A stretch of 64,000 nucleotides of DNA from Stictocephala bisonia (Eukaryota; Arthropoda; Insecta; Hemiptera; Membracidae). The stretch is from the NCBI GenBank assembly GCA_035578905.1, contig JAQJVL010001219.1:124001-188000 (forward strand), in the 5' to 3' direction. The notes under the pieces were generated by a model, which was not told where the DNA came from, searched no databases, and saw only the letters and a program-made list of their open reading frames with translations. Both the position numbers and the translations under genes were made by a program. Position 1 is the first letter of the stretch. Each line of letters begins with the position of its first letter. This document shows, in pieces, positions 47,826 to 60,200 of this stretch.

Positions 47826-48100
47826 CAAGCCGATGGCCAAGCAGTCTAACGCGTCAGGACTTTGAGCTTGGGTTAGAGACAGCGCTGGTTCGAATCTGGC
47901 CTGGACTGCAACATATACCAGTAATATTCACCTCCTGTACTGGTTTGCCCCCTTACTCTGTCTGAATAAGTTCCTCACACAGATCAATAGTCTATGACGA
48001 ATGGGCAGAGTAAGGTTAAGGAGGTTCTTGATATTGGATGAATCACCTGACTTTAGAATGGAAAAGTATTTTTGGGAATCTTCCGCTCGCCAATGACACA
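47826..48100 (+). repeat. tRNA-Leu/Ser-like SINE, family C
   Basis: GATGGCCAAGCAGTCTAACG resembles a tRNA-Leu 5' half and A box; GCTGGTTCGAATCTGG (47885-47900) is a good B box. It is followed by a non-tRNA body. The tRNA 3' half cannot close an acceptor stem with the 5' end, so this is a SINE and not a tRNA gene. Its 3' limit is uncertain. Confidence 0.6.
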
Positions 48101-48104
48101 TTAA

Positions 48105-48885
48105 CTCTTATCACACACCGTAAGCGCATATACGTGCATATGTTGACTTTGCTCTAAACGCCGTAAGCGCATATACGCTTAATAATTACAAAAATAATAT
48201 TTTCATAGTAATGTTTCTAATTTAATCTGGTAGTGCGTTTGGTGACTCATGAGAGATATATTGTGCAACTTGCGACCTTTCGTTGGCCTGTCAGTCACTA
48301 AGAGACTAGTTATTGTCTGGCATTGTACATTTCCGCTGCGCCGCCCAACGCCACAAGCGCATATACGTACAGCTACTGTCGAGCCAAGCGGTTGTCATTG
48401 TCCGCCTCCTTACAGCTTTGAAACTGGTATTTAGTTGTTTTTTTCATTACTTTAATTTATTATATGTTAGAAATTGATTAGTTTTAAGTGTCAATATAAA
48501 TATTCCGGCCGATTTTGAATCTGTGGAAGGTACTAAATACATTGTAATCAAGTGCTATATGTATTTACTTATTTTTTATTATATGTGTTATGTACAAGTA
48601 AATGTACTCAATTATACATATTTTATTGATAGTACTGTAATAATATTTTGTATTGATTCATTCTGTATAAGTGATTTATGCCTGAGGCTTACTTTCAAGT
48701 AAAAGTTTGCTTATTTACATATTCATATACAAGAAAAAAAGGTAAAGTAAGCTAATAAAAGTTTCAAAATTTTATCATATCAGAAAGTTGCAAAAAAATG
48801 AGCAACTAAAAAATTTAATTTTGATTTTTTACAGTAAATTAGCGCTTAATGGAAAATAGGCATTGTATAAATGGCGCTCTAAGGG
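48105..48885. mobile_element. Non-autonomous TTAA element, element d
   Basis: TTAA at 48101-48104 and 48886-48889. Ends CTCTTATCACAC and (reverse complement) CCCTTAGAGCGCC. At the left end the box AAGCGCATATACG begins at 48122 and again at 48165 (43 bp apart; the second is the palindrome AAGCG-CATATA-CGCTT). A third copy is at 48355. It interrupts the LINE reading frame. Confidence 0.65.
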
Positions 48886-49129
48886 TTAAACAATCTTTCA
48901 AGTATAGGCGCAATCTCATTCCAGCATTACTTCAAAACAGCTGTAGTTATCCCATCTGGGCCTGAACCCTTATTTAAACTTAAAACTTAACCATTTTAGA
49001 ATTTCATTACCATTTGAATGTTAGCAGCCGGGAAGTCAATCAACTGTGCTAACGGCAAGTCATCTTCCCGGAATTATTTACGTTTTCTTCTAATAAAATC
49101 TTGTTTCTTGACTTGTATAATATTTATAA

Positions 49130-49440
49130 TTATTTTTGTTGCATGACTCTACCACCCAATAAAAACCGTCTTTGATTGTAGTCTTTTTAAGGAAATTCTA
49201 CAACAGTTTCTTCTTCTTCTGTGTTTTGAAGTCTGCAGTGGACGACAGCGTTATTTTTTTCTTTTAACGTAATAATACACCCTAATCCATTGGCTGTAAT
49301 AAATTTTTAAACTCAAATGTCACTACAATTTAGCTCTTGTTCATTGGGGCATGACCCAGCATTATCAAGAATTAATAACGCTTTAGGTGGTAAGCTTTTT
49401 TGGTCTCAGGAAGAAATGTGTGGAAAAAACAACCTTCTAC
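49130..49440 (-). pseudogene. Pogo/Tigger-like transposase remnant
   Basis: On the - strand: LPPKALLILDNAGSCPNEQE (second catalytic Asp of the DDE domain, usual form LPEKALLLLDNAPSHPNEE) near 49395-49335, and FLKKTTIKDGFYWVVESCN near 49200-49140. The intervening part is scrambled. Confidence 0.6.
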
Positions 49441-50890
49441 AAATCTACTCAAAGTCACAACACAAATGAATTTCAATATAAGAACAAAATGTACCAATAT
49501 TATAATGATTGATTTTGATAAACCATTCATAATATTGTATTTCTATAATTATTATTTGGTGACATTACATGTATTGTTTTTCTACCACCATATAACATGA
49601 TAATTAAGAATCTGTTTTATTATTAATTTGCCAAGTACTACAGTATAGTGTATTTTGATCATATGAACTTATTTTACACAGACTTATTACACCAAACACA
49701 AACTATTAACAGTGTAGTGAATACTGCCAAGCAACGGCAACAGAACAGTTGGTTCAGAAAACTGATGTTCATAATCACATGAGCCATGTGATACTAAGTA
49801 CAGTGATTTAAGTTGTCATTAGTCATCAAAGCAAAACATAATTGGTAGGGAAAGGCATTTCTGACTGCCATTTTCTTCTTTTAGCAGTTCAAAGTTTAAT
49901 ATGATATGACAGCATGTAACGAATATGAGGTTAACTTTTGTACAGTTTCTGTCAATTATAATAAAATTTGCACATAAGTTCTAACTGAATTCAATGGCGT
50001 ACAAATTATCATCTGCAATGTAAATTATATATTTTTTATTATAGATACTATTTGTATCATCCAGCTGCAGATAGTCCAGCTGAAAATATTGAAGAGTAAC
50101 AAAATTAAAGATATATAAGTCTTAACTAAGCAGTTTATGCCGCTGGACCTATTTTAAATTTGGATCTGCAATCAGCTGAATGGAGGGTTGAGCAAGATTA
50201 TGTAAGTATTATGGATGCTAAATTCAAAGGTCATACTAATGCTTAAAGCAATGTGGTATGATGATTTTGTTGAGGTTATGAAAAGTCATTTATAGCAGTG
50301 GCAGTGCAAATTTGTTGAGCATTGAGTCCACTTCATTCCAAGCACTGAGCAAACAGTGGGTTGGATATCAGAGCTAGAGTGACAAACTCACCCTTTCCCA
50401 TTAGGGACTGATAATCTAATTAATTTAGTCCAGATTCATGTTTAATCTCAATTAACTTGCAGCCTTTTATTTAGTTGTCAGGTTGGATTCACGGTTAAAG
50501 ATTCATAATTTTACCAAACAAACAATTTGGCTTTTGATATTGTGTTTATAAAACTTTTTTTGTAAATTAACAATCCCACTAGGCTGCAGTTGGAAAATAG
50601 ATTTATATTCCATATTTGTATGATAGGAAGTATGTAAGTATTATACATTTTAATTCTTTTAAATTACAGGAGCAGTCAATACCCAATACACAAGCTGAAA
50701 GCTGATGCTTTGTCTTAAATTAAAACATATAGTTAAATTGAGAAATTGAAATTTATCAGAGCATATTCATTAAGTATGAAATGCTGTAAGAGTAAAAGGA
50801 GGTTCATTGTACCTGTTTAGATTAATAAACAGAGTATAGACAACTTTCCAACAAGAATGTTAAAAACTCATGTCTTATGAAGCATTGCAC
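49441..50890. other. Intergenic 3' of the Dus gene, nothing recognised
   Basis: AT-rich with no sustained frame. Confidence 0.4.
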
Positions 50891-50891
50891 T

Positions 50892-50897
50892 TTTATT
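50892..50897 (-). terminator. DUS4L: AATAAA beginning three bases after the Dus stop codon
   Basis: On the - strand the stop TAG is followed by AATAATAAAAG. If this hexamer is used the 3' UTR would be only about 15-30 nt. A more distal signal is equally possible. Confidence 0.35.
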
Positions 50898-50900
50898 ATT

Positions 50901-51298
50901 CTAGCTATCATACAAGGTATGCGACCCGTCTAAGAAATCTTCAGTACTTGTTTCAGTAGTCCTTATGTCTGCGATAGGCAATATTTTTGGTATTTCTGTA
51001 GGGAAATCGTCTACAGAATGGCTGATTGATAATTTCAACTGATGAGGCAGTTTGACATTTAAATGTTCACTGAGATATTTTAAAACACTTGGTGTGTCTT
51101 TTAAAGCATTAAACACTCTTCGGTGAGCTTTGTCTAGAATTTTCTCCACCATGAAAACAAGATGATGATGAAAGACTGGAAAAGGAAGTTCAGAGGGTAG
51201 TGATAAATTTAACCAGTCTTCTATACAAGAGATAGGAGTCTTTTCAAAGCCTGCATATAGTGCTGGGTTTTGCAAGATCCCTCTGGCACTCATTACAC
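50901..51298 (-). CDS. DUS4L: Dus gene, last exon
   Basis: 398 nt from a GGTTTCAG acceptor to the TAG stop at 50901-50903. Encodes VMSARGILQNPALYAGFEKT and the C-terminal helical domain. The last 35 residues are acidic and poorly conserved. Confidence 0.9.
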
Positions 51299-54200
51299 CT
51301 GAAACCATTAGATGCATCATTAAGGACTAAAGACTACTTAAAACACAGCAATTAAACCTAGATTTTACAAATTTAAAATTCTAAAGTTGCTGGCCCTTTT
51401 TAATTATTTTGAGCTAAACTTTCTACTATGTTTGATATTGTGTCAGAAATAACTATAAATTATATTTACAAGTTTAAGTATATATATTCTGTAAAGTATT
51501 CAAAAAAATAATTGAAACTAAACTAAGAAAGCCAGATCTTACAACAAACAAAGTAAAAACATGTATAAAGTGTTGAGACGTCAGGATCACATGTACAGTA
51601 CTAAAGGTTCGTCCCTCTTATCAGTTAAAATAAACTATCATTGATCAGCGTACAATGGTATTATCCCACCCACCCACCAATACATGTACAATAATAATAA
51701 TAATGACTCACCCACTGACCACACACATACTGTTGTGATGATCCATCCCTACACTACAGTGATATTTATCCATCCACCCACCCATTCACAAACATTGGTG
51801 ATGACCCAACCACTTATATGTATAAGGTGTGCAAATGTTTTATAACTAATCAAAAGAAATAGAATTCAAGTATCAAACCCAAATCATTATGGTTTTGTTT
51901 GCTATTATAGGATTGAAAGGAACATTGGTGATATACTCAAATGAATTCAGAAAAAACATTTTGAGTTAATAAACAAATATATTTGTTGAACATTCTTTAT
52001 TCAGTGATGTAGCTCTATTTTTGTACCACACGGATTATGTGCTCTAAAACTTAAATGGAAAAAAGTTCATATTTTTGCTATCAGTGCTCGATGTGGAATA
52101 CTTGGAGAATACAAATGTTGAGCTTATCTTATTACACAATATTATATTTTTTAAATAAATGATTAAACATATTTTAATCTGGAATATTCCAAATATATTT
52201 ATATGGTGTGATTTAATGTTAACATTCAAGAGAAAAAGCTACTAACATGGCTTGAAAAATGGTAATATTCGTTTTTTTTTTTACGAGTGGTCTTTCAAGT
52301 GTGGCTAAACAAATAGCTAGTTTGTTCATTTATGACTTTATTCACAGCAAACTTTATTTTATATGGGTCTATTTTAAAAATTATACACATATAAAAATGT
52401 CATCTTACATTGAGAATTATTTTAATTGAAGTGGTAGAAAATCAGTAAATAGAATTTACAAGATAAAAAAACTAACATAAAACTTTATAAATGTTTCATG
52501 TGAATGTCAGACATGTTTCTTGGTAAAGTTTGCTTGTGGTTGAAGGTTAGTTAATGATCACAGGATTTTAAGTTTCCTAACTATTGCCTTACATAATGGC
52601 TTTATTACAAGAACCATTATAATATTGTTTTACTTTCAAGTACCCCCTTACAAGAGTCTGCATCAATTTACTGTTTCTTTTGGCGGAACAGTTTCATATT
52701 TACCCATAAAACATGTTAAACGCTTAATATAATTCATTATAAAAATCACACAGCTAAGCCTAATTGGACCAGACCAGCATTTGATGGATGCAAGCCAACA
52801 TTTGATGGCTGCAAGCCAACATTTGATGGCTGCAAGCCAACATTTGATGGATGCAAGCCAACATTTGATGGATGCAAGCCAACATTTGATGGATGCAAGC
52901 CAACATTTGATGGCTGCAAGCCAACATTTGATGGCTGCAAGCCAACATTTGATGGCTGCAAGCCAACATTTGATGGCTGCAAGCCAACATTTGATGGATG
53001 CAAGCCAACATTTGATGGATGCAAGCCAACATTTGATGGCTGCAAGCCAACATTTGATGGCTGCAAGCCAACATTTGATGGCTGCAAGCCAACATTTGAT
53101 GGCTGCAAGCCAACATTTGATGGCTGCAAGCCAACATTTGATGGATGCAAGCCAACATTTTTCCCTGTTTTCTGCCCAAGTTCCAAACACTTTAAACACT
53201 GGTCGCTTATCTTGGAAATTTTCTTTACAAGAAGAAAATATACACCTTTTCAATAGAAAACAAGTTTATTGTCCTCATTAACAATTTTCCTAGACTCAAA
53301 ACCGGAAAGATAAAATATCTTCAATTTTATTACCTTTCAAGAAAAAACAATATTTATAAAACTATTGGTCAACAGATCTCTGGCTTAAGGCTCAAAATAT
53401 TAAAAGTAAAATTATTGTACAAAAACTTATTATAATTTGGCCTTAATATTAGGTAAAACGGAAAAAAATAAAATTTGTAGTATGATCCTAATAACCACAA
53501 GAAATAAAAAAATGTTGGTAAAAAAATGGAGCATTTTGAATATAAATGTAATTTTGTATAAGTGCAAGAGTAGATTTTAAATTCAGATAAAAATCTAAAA
53601 TTAATGTTTTTTTATCAATCACAGCTACTACATAATGTTACTAAAATAAAATTTATAAAAGTATAACAATACTTTTATAAATAAAGGCTAAATTTTTAAC
53701 ATCAGAAAAAAAATGAATGTAAGACTACAAAAAGTAAAATTGCTCTGTTATAATTACTGTGTAGAACAACACATATCTCAAAACAGCCCCATTTTTTTCT
53801 ATATATATGAAACTTGTCTAAATAATGAAAACAATAAAATAAATAATAATATATACGTAGTTGACCCTATATTTTCCATCACTGATCAGGAAGCTGGCAG
53901 GGTCAAAGAATTGGAAAGTTCCAGTATGGCTAAACCTAGACAGCAATACTTGCTGGATGACTAAAGTAACACCAACGTGTAATAACGCCCATGGTCTAGA
54001 AGTGTGTCAGTGTGAGTAGCACAACATACCATTCTATACCCTTTTTAAAATTGTCCTCTGAATGATATGGAATATATTGTTTGTTAGTTCTCTAGCTCTC
54101 AAACACCTCAATACTGAGTAGTTAATTAACCCTCTAATGGTTCACTGTAACACTCATTGAGATTACGCCTGTTTTGCTCGTGTTGCAGTGTTTACTTAAA

Positions 54201-57200
54201 AAAAATCATAAAACTATAATTTACTATAAAAAGAATATCAAGTAGTATATTTCCTTGTTCAATATGAAATAGAGAACTAGGAATATAATATTGCAACTGA
54301 TTTCCTAAGAAAATTGTAAATAAAAAGTTTCATAGGCAAAAATATTTTTAAAATGTTAAAAACTTTCAATTGTTAGCACCCCCTCTACAAATTACATAAA
54401 CACTTTATCAAAAGTTCCAAAAAGCCAAATTATAGAGAATTGCCTATTTTTTTTAGAATATATAAATACAGAGCACCATATGTACATTTATGTATATAAC
54501 ATATACATAAAACCTAAACCTAATAATTGCACCGGTAAAAAATGCCTTTGCAATGTAGTATGAGCAACTACATTTTGTAAACAAATTATAGGAGTATACA
54601 AAGAGAACGAAATAAACTGTCTAAAGTGATAGATAAGGAACAATTATTATATGATGTGATATTTACGCTACAAATAAGCCAACTGCTGTTGTTTATTTAC
54701 AACAATGTCTAGTTGTCGGAAAACCGACGCATAACCTAACCAGACCTGCACATCAACGTCGGAAAACTGACGGGTAACCATTTGTTGAGTAGTTAACCAT
54801 TGAGAGTTAATCAAAGTAGATCAGAAAAGTCCAATAAAACCAAACTAATGTAGAGTGAACAGTGTTTTTTCATATATTCGGGTTATTGCGAAAGTAGTAA
54901 AAAGAAGAAAAACTAAAAGTTTCTTGTTATTATTACTCTACCAAACTGTAATTTGTAACTGAATTTGTACATTAATAATATAACAGCTCACAAAGAAAGA
55001 TTTAATTGAACAAAGAACAATTGTTCAATGTTCAAGAAACTTATGACCCTTGCTTGCAAAGTCAATGCTCAATGCACTGTATGCTTGACGACCACTGTAT
55101 GCTTTGATTGCTGCCATAAAATGTTTTCTACCCTTCCAGGTTGTTTTGGATTAACTACGTGTTTCAATTTGCAGAACTATAGTGTGACTGAAATTTGTAA
55201 TCGCTTTGAAAATTAACTAAGCTTGGATAATTTCATCATACATTTATCAGTTATAATTATTTATTATTCATGTTTATTTCTCTTCAAAGCCAACAAGCTT
55301 TGTGGTTTAACGTCAAGGTGTTGTGTAAAATACACCATTTTTTCATAGTTATAGTAGACAGTTGTATGTTCCTCATATTTCAATATTATAAAAACTATTA
55401 CCTTGAAAATATGACTTTTGTCATTTTTAGGGATTTTGATAATTGTGGTAATTGGATTTAAGAATATGGAATTGATTTTTTCATCAGTATCGGAATGTAT
55501 AAAATTTGGAATCCACATATTCCTAATTTCAAGATTTGATATCAAGGAAAGGGACAAGTTGACAACCTGAAATAATAGTTTAGTTACATATACTGTAGAG
55601 CACAAAATGTCTCTTCTTTAATGATAGGTCTGCAGGCGATTTACAACTCGAAGGGTTATTTCTGGGTAAGTTAAAACTGGCTATACATTTATCTTTATCG
55701 GTGTAGTACTTTTAGCAGAGAATGTCACTGGCAATGTATAACACAGCTGGTTCTTAAGAGTAATATGTTACTTAACATTAAATTAACTTTCAATAAGATA
55801 GATACTGATCCTCTAGATAAGGGCGAATATGGTTTACAAATGAATGTGATGGACGTGTGTAGTCATTGTTACTAACTAAGGCAACTGTTCCTTAATAACT
55901 GGGTAAACCAAGGGACCTACACCTTATCGTGAATGCCTAACCAAGTGGTACTGGTTTGTTTTTTTTTTTTTTTTAACTGATAAGCCTGATACTCATTTCT
56001 CTCCCTTCAACATTCTGAAAACCATCTCATATGGAGACCCCAGTCTTCTCTCGTAGGACCCACGTTATTGGTAAGCACTGAGTGGTCAGTGTTTAGAGAG
56101 CTGAGAACAGAGGTCATCACCTACAATCTCTTCAACACTTCTAGCTCCAAAGTATCTGAGTTTCAATGCTACACAAGTAATGGCTTCAAGCAAAATTACA
56201 AACATAGATATAATATGTAACACTTGTCTATGATTTGGCACTTTTTAAACATTAAATTTGTATAACATTTAACTCTTACCATTATAGCCAGTAAGTTTCT
56301 GTAATCTTTCAGCATCCTTGAGTGTTTTAATATCTCCATTAGCAACTAGAGGTAAACTGACACTATTTCTAATCTCCTTGAAAGCTTCAATGTTGACAGG
56401 CTGACATCTCTGCTTCGGTGTCCGACCATGAACTGTTATAAATGTAGCACCACTGGCCTCTACGGCTCTACACAAATCTATTGTTTTCCTGAAAGAAAAA
56501 AGGATTATAATTACTAAAAAACATTAAAATTAACAATTAAATAATAATACACTGAAAAACTCTCAGATAAATGTAAATTACAATGCAACATATTTAGAGT
56601 AATTTTTTACAAAGGGTTTTCTTCAAACTCATGGGTACATTACTAAACAAATCTTAACCCTTTGAACCCCGGAGTATGAATTATTTTTTTTTTTTTACAT
56701 TACAGTTTTTATTATTGCATGGACTTGCGGAAATACCGGGAGATTTGTAACGTTTTTGCAGTATTTTATATACAAATATATATACATATTATTATTTGGA
56801 GTACAGTTATCATTATGGTGTCAAAATTCACCTAATGAAATGCTCTACAAAAGAAAATAATTTTATTTTATATTTGTTGTTTATTTTTATTTTATTTTTT
56901 ACTTATTTTGTAACCATAACAATGAAAATAAAAAAAAAATTTTTCACATTTTTATAAAAAAAAATCAAAAAACAATTTTACCGTGGGACACCACTTATTT
57001 CCACTACATATCATTCCTATAGTACACACACAAAAAATCTAAAATTAAAAACTGTACAGTAAACCCAAAAAATGACATAACTGTAGTTTTGGAGTACTTA
57101 CCTGACAATTCCAGTAGTATATCCTGGTGTTTGATGATTTTTTAATATTTTTCTAACACTACACCAAGTTTTATATTATTTACAATATATTTACAGTTAG

Positions 57201-60200
57201 TTTATAGTTTTTCTGGATGTTCAACTTAAACTATTTACAAATATGCTTCTTGAAGCATTTGGGATGACATCCCTCTTTGCACCTTGAGCACATTGTACTG
57301 GATCTCTTTCTTCCTCCTTTTTTTCTTGTACTCAGATCCAGTCTTACTACAAACTCAACAGGTTTTTTCTTTTTTGTTTTCGATTTTTTTCAATTCCAGC
57401 AACTCCCCTGTAAGGAAGAGGCACGCCACCATTGTCTCCTCCCCCCCCCCCCAATGTGCTGTTGGCTAACCCACCACTCATCAGATATGAAGTCTATAAT
57501 TGATACAGTAAACAAGTATCTGGATAATGGCTTTTCATTTCTACTGAGCTTAGTTTCTTTATAAATAATGTAACTATTTAGCACCATCCTTGAAACAGCA
57601 TTGAACACTACTTTCTTCCAGTATTTGACACTCCTCTTCTCGTCAAGATAACAATATAACATCATGTCGTTTGTGTCTATACCTCCCATATATTTATTAT
57701 AATTTAGTATAGTTGATGGTTTACTTTCTATCAAATCCCTGCCGTGCCTCTTTTTTATGTTTTCGACATCTTGAAAATTTTGTTCAGAAGTAAGCATTAA
57801 AACTGGATCTTTCTTTTTATCTCTATGCTAAACAAACTACATAATTTTTTTTCCAATATTTCTTTTGTCCTTTTTGCAGTTTAACACTTTTTACATCTGA
57901 TGGAAGCCCCTTTCTGTTTTTTCTCACTGTTCCCGTAAAAAAGGTTTTGTTAGCTAATAAATCTGTAACGAGACTGACACATGTAAAAAAATTATCACTA
58001 AATATGTGATAACCTTTATTTATATAATTGCAAGCCATAACAAGTTTTTTCACAACTGTATAACCAAACCCATTCCTTTCAATGTCTTGTTGATCCTGTA
58101 TATTTTTTCTGTTATAAAAAAAAAAAAAATTAGGCAATAATTTGATACGGAGTCGACCAATATAAATAGTTTTATACCCCATCTATGATGGTGCTTATTG
58201 GGCATATATTGCATTAGCTGGGAATGGCATTTAGTTCCAATAAGCGATTCATCTACTGATAATTGCTGATGGCCAGTATAAAAATATTTAAAGAGATTGT
58301 TGCAATGATCTATTATGGGTTGGAATTTAGCTGAGGGGTCGTAGCCTGGTTGACCTGGCTTTGCTAATGTGTCATTATTTACAATATGGAAACAGCTCAA
58401 TTTGGAAATAGCCTCAAATCTATTTCTCCTAAACATTTTGCCAAACCAAGGGGATTCTTGAGAATTATTTCTTGTCCAGTAAGATTTGATTGAAGGTTTT
58501 CTGTTTAGGCCCATATTCAAAATTACCACAATGAAAGCCTTGATTTCAACTAAGCTAACAGGCAACCAATTACGCAGAAAGCTGTTTGGGCTACAAGTGT
58601 TTATTCTAGACTCAATTATTTGTGAAGCATAACGGTTAGTTTCCAATACAAACAGATTTAGCAGGGTGGATGTAAAAAATAAATTGAAGAAGTCAATAGG
58701 CTGTCCTAATGTCGATGGGATATGCTTTGGTGCAGGCAACTCTTGAAAATCTATTGTTTGGGCTGTATTTTGATTAATTTCATTTATCCCTTCCCATATT
58801 TCATTGTCACGGTCGTTATCATCGTCAGATGATGAGGAGCTATCACTTATGACTTGTCTTCTAAATCTATCCTGAAGCCGAGGTCGAGATGTAACATTAG
58901 GCCTAGTTTGGTTAGCATTTGATGGTCCTGGTTGGTTAGGTACATCATCATTATCAAAATGCAAGTTATCTTGATTACCTAATTCATCAATTGGGTTATA
59001 AGTGGGATCATCGTCAGAATCATCCCCAAATAAACTACTAAAAGAAGAGTCGTCACTAAAATCAACACGTAATTGTCTGTCAAGTTCACTTACGTGACCA
59101 ACAATGTTCTCATCTTCATCCATTGCAATTCAAAACGTAAACAAATTGAAAATATACTTATTTACACATATACAACACAATTAATAACAACTATATACAC
59201 AAATTAACAAATAATAACAACTAGTAAATATAACAAGTTTAAACTTATGCAGAACAACGACAAAGTAAACATGTCACAACAAAGAAACTGCGGCATACAT
59301 TGACACTTGACAGCGACTAACAGTGAATGTCATCTCTGCATAGAGTCACAATAAAAACAAATACGTCACTGAAAAGAGACTAAAAATTGTATTCGTTACT
59401 ACTGTAATAACATATAATACACTGAAAAGTCGGGTAACATAACTAATAGTTGTTCTGAAGGCGCTAAAGCGAATTAAAGTAGCGGCGACGGTAAAATCGT
59501 CGCCTGGGATTTCTCGTGAGTTCGCGGCGACGCTAAAATCGGCGCCTGTGGGTTTCTCACATGGAAATTTGGCGACGATAAAATCGGCGCCTAGGGTTCA
59601 AAGGGTTAATACGTTCACTGCTATTAACATCAACGTTTCAGTATTTTTGGCTAAACAAATTAATTCAGTAACTGAATGTACTTATTTTATCTTTTTTTAA
59701 ATATGAATATCCAAGGTAGACAGTAACGAATACATGTTAATTTGTTTATATAAAATAAAAGTCGAAATATTAAGGTAATAGAAACAAAAAAATAAACTGG
59801 TAAAATTCAGAAAATACCAGCACAGTCCACATTGAGAAAATAAATTATTTTCCTTCTGATTCCTCTACACCTCATGTGAGTGGCGCGAATAATATAAACT
59901 TCAGTCTTAATAATAATCACTTGTATATAATATATACACATTTTAATTGGGGATTGAGCCCTTAAAAGCTTTTGATTTCTAGAATAAAAATGATATGTAT
60001 CTACTCAAACAAGAATAAAAATCTAAAATAGGATAACAAATCTAACCATTCAGTATAGACCAGAGTCATGGGTTTTATTTTTTGACAGATATGCAGAGAA
60101 GTAGCTCATCCATTTGAAAACAAAGTATTGAGAAAATTTTTTGGACCCTCAAGAGAAAACGGGATATGGAAAATAAAATATAAAAATGAGATAATAGGTC

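Larger units (their letters stand above)
46430..49075 (-). pseudogene. Older LINE reverse transcriptase, broken by a SINE and a TTAA element
   Basis: On the - strand: KGSGPDGITTAVLK and NEIAPILERLF (48985-48895), then an insertion, then FESLVQDIIKLCFKQVLIKE and QHGFTAGRST (47820-47740), IYIDFAKAFDKVDHSLLLAK (motif A, 47665), SSLGVLQGSLLGPFLFVPFI (motif B), SLFADNVKC (motif C changed from FADD), and HVITIYHTRHVNRIQSIQK (47060). Many stops and frameshifts. The order of pieces is correct for one Jockey/CR1-like element with later insertions. Confidence 0.7.

Noticed and set aside
47826..47905. tRNA-Leu gene
   Set aside because: No acceptor stem closure and no clear anticodon arm; better explained as a tRNA-derived SINE.
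52778..53160. CRISPR-like array
   Set aside because: Units are contiguous with no spacers, and the context is a eukaryotic intron.
52663..53281. Long overlapping ORFs on both strands across the 21-bp repeat
   Set aside because: The unit length is divisible by three and lacks stops in five frames, so open frames arise automatically; the region is inside a Dus intron.
55028..55216. Cysteine-rich ORF as a piggyBac C-terminus
   Set aside because: Cys spacing is only loosely similar and no transposase core is adjacent.
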